Assembly (NCBI GenBank): GCA_014529385.2
Contig: CM043959.1
Coordinates: 64,059,753-64,123,752, forward strand
Direction: 5' to 3'
Source of the DNA: Adiantum capillus-veneris
Lineage: Eukaryota; Streptophyta; Polypodiopsida; Polypodiales; Pteridaceae
Length of the DNA: 64,000 bases
The notes beneath the pieces are model-generated. The model searched no databases. It was not told where the DNA came from and worked only from the letters and a program-made list of their open reading frames with translations. Shown piece after piece: positions 56,039 through 64,000 of the stretch. Made by a program: the position numbers and the translations under genes. Each line of letters starts with the position of its first letter. Position 1 is the first letter of the stretch.

Positions 56039-56868
56039 GGCCTTTTTCCTTCTTGTAAAACAACTTGCAATATCTCACACAACACCCCAACACTCTATGC
56101 GTGAGGAGAGACTTAAGCGTAGCAACTATTTGTGAGCTTCACTCTTGGTGTGAGAGAAGATTTACAAAATACATATTGCATTGCAAATGAGAGAGCGTGA
56201 GTTCAAAATCTCAAAACCACTATTTTATATATTCCTCCATCATGAATCAATTGAGGTTTCGTTGATCAAAGGTGTGATTCAACGTTCAAATCTTCTTCCT
56301 CCCACTTGTGCGGTACGGTTTAGGGAATTCAAGGTGACTTGTGTATTTTGAGTTTCTATCGTATGCTCTTGTTTCAGAAAGTGTTTTAGTGTGTTTTTCA
56401 TTGTTTGCCAATTTTGTGTCCATTGTAAGAGGGTATTGTGGTGAGGACAGTGTGAGTGTGTTGGCAATGTTTAGCATTCACTAAGCATTGAGTTAGTTTT
56501 GTACAAGATCGATGATAGCATCATAACGAACCATCTCCATTTTCAAGTCACCAATAAGGTATTATGCAAGATCCATTCCTCTCTCTCTTCCCTTTTGTCT
56601 AGCTCTCTCTAGCCCATTTTGTGTGTGTCTTGGTGTGAGGTTTCTTGTGTGTGTTTTGTGGTGCATCTTCTTGGTTGTGATAAAATATCTCTTGCATCCT
56701 ATTTCACATACCATAACTAAGTGGTGCCCTTATCTTGTTTGGGTTTGGTTGCGGGTTTGTTGTTGTGTTGTTCTTGTGGTTGTCCCAACCCCAATTGAGT
56801 AGCACGGGAGCCTTGAGGGGTGTTTAGAGGTCTCCTCTCTTGTTGCTCGCCCCGGACCGCCTCAATTT

Positions 56869-56886
56869 TGGTGCTCCCACTGAGGA
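56869..56886 (+). other. Primer-binding site, E copy 2
   Basis: TGGTGCTCCCACTGAGGA, one base different from copy 1. Confidence 0.7.
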
Positions 56887-57177
56887 ATGACTTTGTGCTT
56901 ATTGTTGTTGTATTGCATGAATGCTTGAATTTTAGCATAATCAAGTAGATTATATGAATCATGAAAACTTGTATGACCCAGTTTAATTTCAGGGCAACAA
57001 AAATTGATCTAGAATATGGTTTGGATTAGCATAACATAAGAAAGGAAAAAAAAAATTCACATAAGAATCTAGAATTCATGTTGAAAGGCCTTTCAAGACT
57101 TTGTGTGGTTAGTTGATGTCATGAGAAAAAATGATTGTTTGGAACTAACCTTTGTGTGGTTCTAGCATTTAGAGACT

Positions 57178-57957
57178 ATGACACGCTATACCTTTGAGGA
57201 TATCCCAATCTTCTTCGGAAATCTAGGATAAGATGTTGATGATCTTCTTGCTGATTTTAGAATGGTTTGCCATATCCTTGGAAAAATGGATGAATTGAAA
57301 AAGGAGATTTTCTGTTGCTATGCCTTAGAGGCAACGCTGACCAATGGTTTTGGAGTATGTATTCTTAGATTGGAGATGGATATACCCAAATTTCCAAAGC
57401 TTTGAAGACCAAATTCTCTAAAGTTCCAACAACGAAGAAAGCATGGGCTTCATTAGGGAGACTTCAACAACATGGTAAAGACTACTATGAATATTTTTTC
57501 TCGTCAATGGAGAGGATGTGGATTTAGTTATACATTTCCAGATTATGTAAAAATGGAGCAATTTATTTTGGGTTTGTCTCCTTTCCTAAAGACTAAGGTC
57601 ACTTTTAGTGGACCATCTACCTTTGAAGAAGCAGTCACTATTTCCCGAAGGAAGCTTCACAAGTACTTCTACATCAAAAATGGTTTCCATCATGCTGGAA
57701 GAACCGACCATCATGAAAGTTTTTCTATCAAGGAGTCATCTTGTTTTCCATACTTGTCTCGTTCTACTCCGACAAATGTTGAAGAAGATATTTACATGCC
57801 AACTGATTATTCAAGTGCTCAAGTGTGTGGCCAAGATTCAAATGTGGCATCTCTTTCTTCTACCTTTATCACAAACATGCAAAAATCAACACAAGATATC
57901 TCAAATGGCATTGATGATTCAATAGTGGATACATCCAACCTTTTGGAGGTCCTGTGA
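57178..57957 (+). pseudogene. gag of E copy 2, frame-broken
   Basis: Same layout as copy 1, displaced by 5243 bp. It differs by an early TAA (codons 'AATCTAGGATAAGAT' in place of 'AATCTAAAAGAAGAT' near 57223) and by scattered substitutions in the 57472-57957 part. The shared frame breaks show that they pre-date the tandem duplication. Confidence 0.75.
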
Positions 57958-57958
57958 G

Positions 57959-59227
57959 TTGAATCCATGTGAGGATAATCTTCAAGAAGTGTTTGAGGAT
58001 GTTGAAAAGCATTGGTATGACACATGTATGTTAAGCATGGAGGAACCTATCATGCAAGAAGCCAAAGTTTTCACAAAATCAAAAAGTAATCCATCAACCT
58101 TTGAGGTGGTACAATGTGAGAAGTTACAACCTTGCCAAAGGGGGGGCTCAGAAGGGGATGAAGAGCATGGGAGAGTAGTAAAAAATAAAATCATAAAAGG
58201 AAACTATCAGAAGGGTATCATTCTCTCCAATGGTTTTTTAGGGGGTGGATTTTCATTCATGGGACAATCTCTTAGGCAGAAAATCCAAGCTTTTGAAGCC
58301 CCAATCATCTTCACATTGGGTCTCACCTCTTCAAAGTCAGCTTATCCTCTCTTCACATATACCTTTCATCGGGGGCACCATACCTTCTTAAGTGGAAGAG
58401 GACATGAATACTTGGTGATGAATGGATGTTTCCAAACCTTATTCATTTGTTTATTTGGTGTATGGAGGTTGCACATTGTGATGCTTCTGGTCTTCATCAT
58501 AGATGAAAAGCTTGTTGATTGCTATATGGGGATATTTCATCAATCAATACCAAAATCTATTCTCTTCCAATGTGTTGGAAGCAATAGAAACCTTTGTCTA
58601 TTATCTACTTATGTGGTACACGATTTGCCATATCTTCCAATAGAAACTGGAAGCATGGATCAAGCTTTCCTAAATCATGAAGGTCATAGAATTTTTGACT
58701 TGATGAGCCTATCAACGTTCAATGAATTTTATGAGCTACAATTCAAATATTTGCTCATACAAGCTCTTGAAGATCGTAGAAGATACATCAACTTTACAAA
58801 AGAGAAAGAGCAACCAATCTTTTATATCACATTCATAGTGATAGAAGCATCTACTTATGTGGTACACTATTTGCAATATCTTCCAATAGAAACTGGAAGC
58901 ATGGATCAAGATTTCCTAAATCATGAAGGTCATAGAATTTTTGACTTGATGAGCCTATCAACGTTGAATGAATTTTATGAGCTACAATTCAAATATTTGC
59001 TCATACAAGCTCTTGAAGATCGTAGAAGATACATCAACTTTACACAAGAGAAAGAGCAACCAATCTTTTATATCACATTCATAGTGATAGATGCAATGAT
59101 GGACAGCAATAAGATCTACAAGTTTCTTCAATTGAATTCAGTAAGTGATTCCATACCATACATCTCTCTTTGGGAAAGAAATTTCAAGATCTCTGATCAT
59201 GGGGGGTGCTTATGTAAACTTTTTTAA
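57959..59227 (+). CDS. Unknown ORF of E copy 2 with 82-residue tandem duplication
   Basis: 422 open codons, colinear with copy 1 and different at only a handful of residues (for example 'FICLFG' for 'FIWLFG', 'HQSIPKS' for 'HQSVPKS', 'FTKEKEQ' for 'FTQEKEQ', and 'DQDFLNH' in the second unit). The 82-residue units are at 58604-58849 and 58850-59095. The C-terminus extends 35 residues beyond copy 1 ('KFLQLNSVSDSIPYISLWE' onward) because AAG stands in place of the stop TAA. This is the longest open frame of the window. Its preservation beside a broken gag is notable. Confidence 0.65.
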   Translation: MNPCEDNLQEVFEDVEKHWYDTCMLSMEEPIMQEAKVFTKSKSNPSTFEVVQCEKLQPCQRGGSEGDEEHGRVVKNKIIKGNYQKGIILSNGFLGGGFSFMGQSLRQKIQAFEAPIIFTLGLTSSKSAYPLFTYTFHRGHHTFLSGRGHEYLVMNGCFQTLFICLFGVWRLHIVMLLVFIIDEKLVDCYMGIFHQSIPKSILFQCVGSNRNLCLLSTYVVHDLPYLPIETGSMDQAFLNHEGHRIFDLMSLSTFNEFYELQFKYLLIQALEDRRRYINFTKEKEQPIFYITFIVIEASTYVVHYLQYLPIETGSMDQDFLNHEGHRIFDLMSLSTLNEFYELQFKYLLIQALEDRRRYINFTQEKEQPIFYITFIVIDAMMDSNKIYKFLQLNSVSDSIPYISLWERNFKISDHGGCLCKLF

Positions 59228-59410
59228 TGGAGGAGATTTACCTAGCCACTTCATTACATCCTGCTATTGGCTCTGAGAACCTTTCATATCACACAAGGTT
59301 TTTTAATAATACAACAAAGGTTCTTCAAAGATGAAAGCAGAAAAAGACAGATGTTACATAATCTACATGTTGTGTGATCGGATAAATGGTACATGAATGT
59401 ACCATTATCT

Positions 59411-59420
59411 AGGGGGAGGC
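59411..59420 (+). other. Polypurine tract before LTR-3
   Basis: AGGGGGAGGC, identical to the tract before LTR-2, ends three bases before TGATAGCC. Confidence 0.75.
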
Positions 59421-59423
59421 TAA

Positions 59424-60739
59424 TGATAGCCGTTTTTTGGATCTCCGTAATTACCGTAGTGAGCTAACTCACCCTATCACATCACTCAAACATTACAATT
59501 ATCCTCACCCTTTCACTGTACATAGGCGTGGGTGAGTTATTTTTTTTTTTCCATATCTACTTAAAACCCTCACTTAGCTAGTCACTGGGCTAGTTGAGCT
59601 AAATAAATAAATAAATAAATAAAATATGGCCCATTTCTGTGTAAATATTGCATTGTATATAGGGTCTAAATATAAGGAGTTTTCATAATTATTTTGGTAT
59701 TTATTTAAATATTTCTACCTAAGTGTGCATTATTTGCCCATGTATGCTATGTACATTGACTCACGATTACCACAATTTTCTTACCATTTTGCATACTCTT
59801 TATTTCATATAAAAATATCTTCACATAAGCTTCTCTTATTTTTTGTGTGAATCCACTCCAAGGGAAAACTTCAAAAATACCTTTCACCATCAGTTATTGC
59901 CTTTCACTAAATTCCTATTTCCTAAAGGTATTTTTTCTTATCTCTTGTAAATAAATATATTTCAATAAAAACAAATGAGGGTCCCCTCATTTGATTCCTT
60001 AGATCTTTATATCTTTATTTTTTATATATTTATAGCCCACACTATTCTAGATTGCATAAATTGTTTATATATACTAGCCTATATTTTTTCATCATATCCC
60101 TATATTATACTTATACATATTCCACAACCATGCATACTTTCAAACCTCTAATAATCAATTAGGTCATGCTCTCATGCAAGGAGGGGCTCACCTTTGGAGC
60201 CATATGCAAATTCAACAAAAGGGGGGCCACTGAAGACTTTTCTGTGAATAAAAGTAGGCATTTTGGTGGGATTTTTTATATCCATCTCCACTCCGAATCT
60301 GAAGCGGTGGACAAAAGAGAAAATGTGGACCGAGAACTGAATAATCACCTCAAATATTTTGGTGATTTTTGGAGTAACCACGAGTGAGCTAGAAGTTTTT
60401 GAGTGGACCCCAGTCTGCCCACTTTTCTCACAAGTAGCCCATAGTATTCTCTCACCTCTTTCCACATTTCTACACACACACACACTGATTCCTCTCAATC
60501 TCTCACTAAAACCTTCACCTTTCATGGTTTCTCTCACCTTCTTCACCATTAACCTCCCCTCTTACTTCCATAGCTCTCATATGAGCTCTACATGTACATA
60601 CACCATCTCTATGCCTCTCTCTATTACTTCCAAAGTACAATTCCATCTTACACATTCTCTATATATATAAAATTCAGCATGTAAACCATGCTTAACCTCT
60701 ATAAATTGAGAAATATCATCAGACGAATTGCCATTTTCA
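59424..60739 (+). repeat. LTR-3 of the E array (truncated)
   Basis: It starts TGATAGCCG after the polypurine tract. Homology with LTR-1 and LTR-2 stops at GCCATTTTCA near 60739, before the TATA box, so it lacks the rest of U3 plus R and U5. The sequence after it is unrelated. Confidence 0.9.
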
Positions 60740-62156
60740 AGACAAGGTGATTGATGTGTGTCCCTTGTACAGGCGGAGAATTCACTCAGTGTGTCGAATT
60801 CTAAACATCTTGCATAAGTGGTGAATACTTTTCTCCATCCGGATCTATGAGGGTTGGGGTGTTTGGGTGGCTATAGAAAGCCGTCTTATTTTTTCATTTT
60901 TCTCTGTCAACTGTGTTATGTAAATATCTTTCTCACTCTTTAACTACAGGTCAACGCCTTCAACTATCAATGCTAGCTCATCTCGAGTGAAAGTGACACA
61001 ACTTTTCCTGATATCATGGGTGGCAACAATTGTCTCCTTCGATGGAAATTATACTGGTCACTGTTGCACAAAATGAAGATATAACATTTTACAAAATATA
61101 ACGTATAATATGCATTGTGTAGTGGATGACCATAAACTTCCAAGAAGATCCTCTCAAAGTTTTCTTTGATCGCTTCGTGGAGGCACTTCGATACCTTCCA
61201 CATTCCTTTATTTATCTCTGCATCCTCACATGGCCATATCTCCAAGTTGGTGCATGTCTTGGACAATGTAAAGTTTTCTTGGAAGAATATGGATTGATTG
61301 GTGGTCCAACATGAGGAATTTCTAACTCCGAGCAAAACTTTCCGAGAAATCATAAAACCGAGTAGAGCCAAACATGATTGATATAAATGAAATTTGAAAA
61401 GGAATTTTCATTAAAAAAACATATAATAGTTTATCTATCCTTAAACACCTTTGTCCCCCCTTATCTCTCAGCCCAACCCGCATCCTAGTCCTTTTTGGAA
61501 GGTGGTAGGTCATGCAGCTATTACAAGAGGAAAGCAAAGGGTGTACAAACAAGCGTCATGGGTGCCAAGTTGGTCATAGCTAGAGATTCAAATCTGAAGC
61601 ACCCACCCTTAACCAAGCTTTGGCAGGACAACCAAGGAGCTCCATTTTGAAGACTTATGGTATTGCGGTCAATCTTGGGACATCATTTGAAGCCTTCTGG
61701 TATGCACTCTACCTTGGACATCTTTGTAGAAGATATTTTCTTCTTTGCGTCTTAGAAGCTTGACACTAATAGTGGCATCCAATTGTGCTGGGGTGGTGCT
61801 ACAAGTCAGCAATGAAATTCAAGGCAGTTGAATTGTTGGGCAATACGGAATGTCACATCGTTGGCAGAGTTGTGTATGGTTTCCTTCGAGAGATTTGGTT
61901 GCTACCAATTGAGTCCTTATGAAGCTGTCAGTTTGATTATAGACAGATCAATCACTCTTTCTGTCTTTTAATGTAATGGAAAATATATATTTTCATGTGT
62001 TGGCCGAGTTGCACAATGCGTTTAGAAACAACCCTAGCAAAGACCCTTGTAAATAGTTTGAGTAGGGTGTATGGCGGTAGACTGCGGAGTTGCACAAAGT
62101 CATTGGAAACCCACTAGGATAGAGACCCTTTGATGATAGTTTGAAGGGAAGGGGAA
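60740..62156. other. Stretch without a recognised gene
   Basis: Begins right after truncated LTR-3. A minus-strand frame at 60973-61371 (132 codons, 'CLHEAIKENFERIFLEVYGH') is the longest but matches nothing I know. A diverged duplication of about 80 bp, 'GAGTTGCACAA...GACCCTTTG', is seen at 62006-62150. Confidence 0.5.
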
Positions 62157-62197
<41 letters not shown>

Positions 62198-62248
62198 GGG
62201 GGGGGGGGGGGGGGGGGGGGTGGGGGGGGGGGGGGGGGGGGGGGGGGG
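62157..62248 (+). repeat. 92-base poly-G tract
   Basis: Almost pure G interrupted by T at 62197 and 62221. Such a tract can form G-quadruplexes and is also prone to sequencing and assembly error, so its length is not secure. Poly-Pro frames on the other strand are artefacts of it. Confidence 0.9.
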
Positions 62249-62737
62249 TGCTGATTGCTGATTGCTTGCTGAGGTGGCCCCATAGCATAGGGCCAACAAG
62301 TAAATTCAATCAGAGGAGAAAAACATTGCAAGTGGTTATGGAAGTCATAGTGTGGGATGACGGTGGAGTGTTAATAATGTGCAATGAAGGTGGAGTATTG
62401 ACAATGGAATGCATGCGCATGCAAAGTTGGTCAAGCACGTATAGAAATTCCAATCATCTTTGAGATAGTTCACATGCGGTGCCGGTTACCAACATATTGG
62501 CCACTTGTTCTGAACTTCTGAAGTTCTCCTAGGGAACTTTTGAAAATCTATTGTGCACCATTTGCAAACTAGCTGCAAGCTCGCTCCATTTATAGGAAGT
62601 GGAGCATCACAACAACCACAGGAGAAGACAACAGTAAGCAACAAGAACGGTGGTAGAAAGGCTAAGAGTCTTACGTTCCAAATTCCCTTGTGTACCATAT
62701 GTAGATTTGAAATTAGCGTGCAGGGATAAAAATTGCA

Positions 62738-64000
<1,263 letters not shown>

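Larger units (their letters stand above)
54181..56864 (+). repeat. LTR-2 of the E array (recombinant)
   Basis: 2684 bp, starting TAATAGCCG (the G of the TG end mutated to A) and ending CGCCTCA. The first 1.05 kb matches LTR-3 best and the rest matches LTR-1 best, so it is a hybrid. It contains (CT)n at 55782-55847, longer than in LTR-1. Confidence 0.92.
48938..60739 (+). mobile_element. Element E: tandem LTR-internal-LTR-internal-LTR array
   Basis: Three LTRs and two internal regions repeat with a period of 5242-5243 bp. LTR-1 (48938-51622) lacks its first 30 or so bases, LTR-2 (54181-56864) is complete, and LTR-3 (59424-60739) is cut after about 1.3 kb. Each internal region has a PBS, a frame-broken gag, an unknown ORF and a polypurine tract, but no protease, RT or integrase. 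LTR and gag are related to element C, so E is a non-autonomous relative. This is the expected product of unequal recombination between the two LTRs of one element. Confidence 0.93.

Noticed and set aside
62100-62331. Proline-rich proteins on the minus strand
   Set aside because: Translation of the poly-G tract; no other support.

Overview
The window looks like repeat-rich intergenic DNA from a land plant with a large, transposon-bloated genome. I found no intact host gene. The evidence for a plant is a tRNA-Asp-type primer-binding site, plant-type Ty3/gypsy and Ty1/copia remains, long (CT)n and (TTC)n microsatellites, and coding remains full of single-base stops and frameshifts. The heavy point decay would suit a gymnosperm or another slow-turnover lineage, but the species cannot be fixed from this sequence.

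Bases 1-29197 are a stack of nested LTR retrotransposons. Element A (LTR about 1.5 kb) is the oldest visible layer. Its left LTR is cut at 6988/6989 by element 1, a degraded gypsy copy that enters from outside the window and ends in its 3' LTR (6122-6988). Its right LTR is split by element B (10777-28303), which has LTRs of 910 and 902 bp, target-site duplication GTTGG on both sides, a tRNA-Asp-like PBS and a polypurine tract. B belongs to the same family as element 1. It has gag and protease but no RT or integrase, and carries a tryptophan-rich repeat region in their place. B is itself split in its coding region by element C (16902-23289, minus strand, GTAT on both sides). C has a 2.7 kb LTR, two related unknown ORFs ahead of gag, gag-protease, and a large deletion that removed most of pol and most of the 3' LTR.

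Bases 29198-48936 hold older scattered debris: AT-rich DNA with a minisatellite and a hairpin-type MITE candidate, a Ty1/copia gag-protease fragment (33240-34400), a broken protein-kinase-like sequence (about 35330-36095), a nearly full-length but dead gypsy pol (element D, about 38219-46280), and a BED-finger hAT transposase fragment. D's gag is interrupted by a 1.34 kb non-coding element flanked by TTAA.

Bases 48938-60739 are a tandem LTR-internal-LTR-internal-LTR array (period 5242-5243 bp) of a non-autonomous element, E. E is related to C through its LTR and gag. It has only gag and an unknown ORF with an 82-residue tandem duplication. Sequence markers place the unequal crossover inside the middle LTR, near a (CA)n run. 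The last 3.3 kb are simple-sequence-rich, with a poly-G block and a higher-order repeat in which (TTC)n(TC)n tracts alternate with a short tRNA-like unit.

The parts most worth following up are seven copies of a near-perfect 20-bp palindrome in the 5' leader of B, the paired unknown ORFs of C, the E array with its recombination breakpoint, the E ORF, and the TTAA-flanked element.
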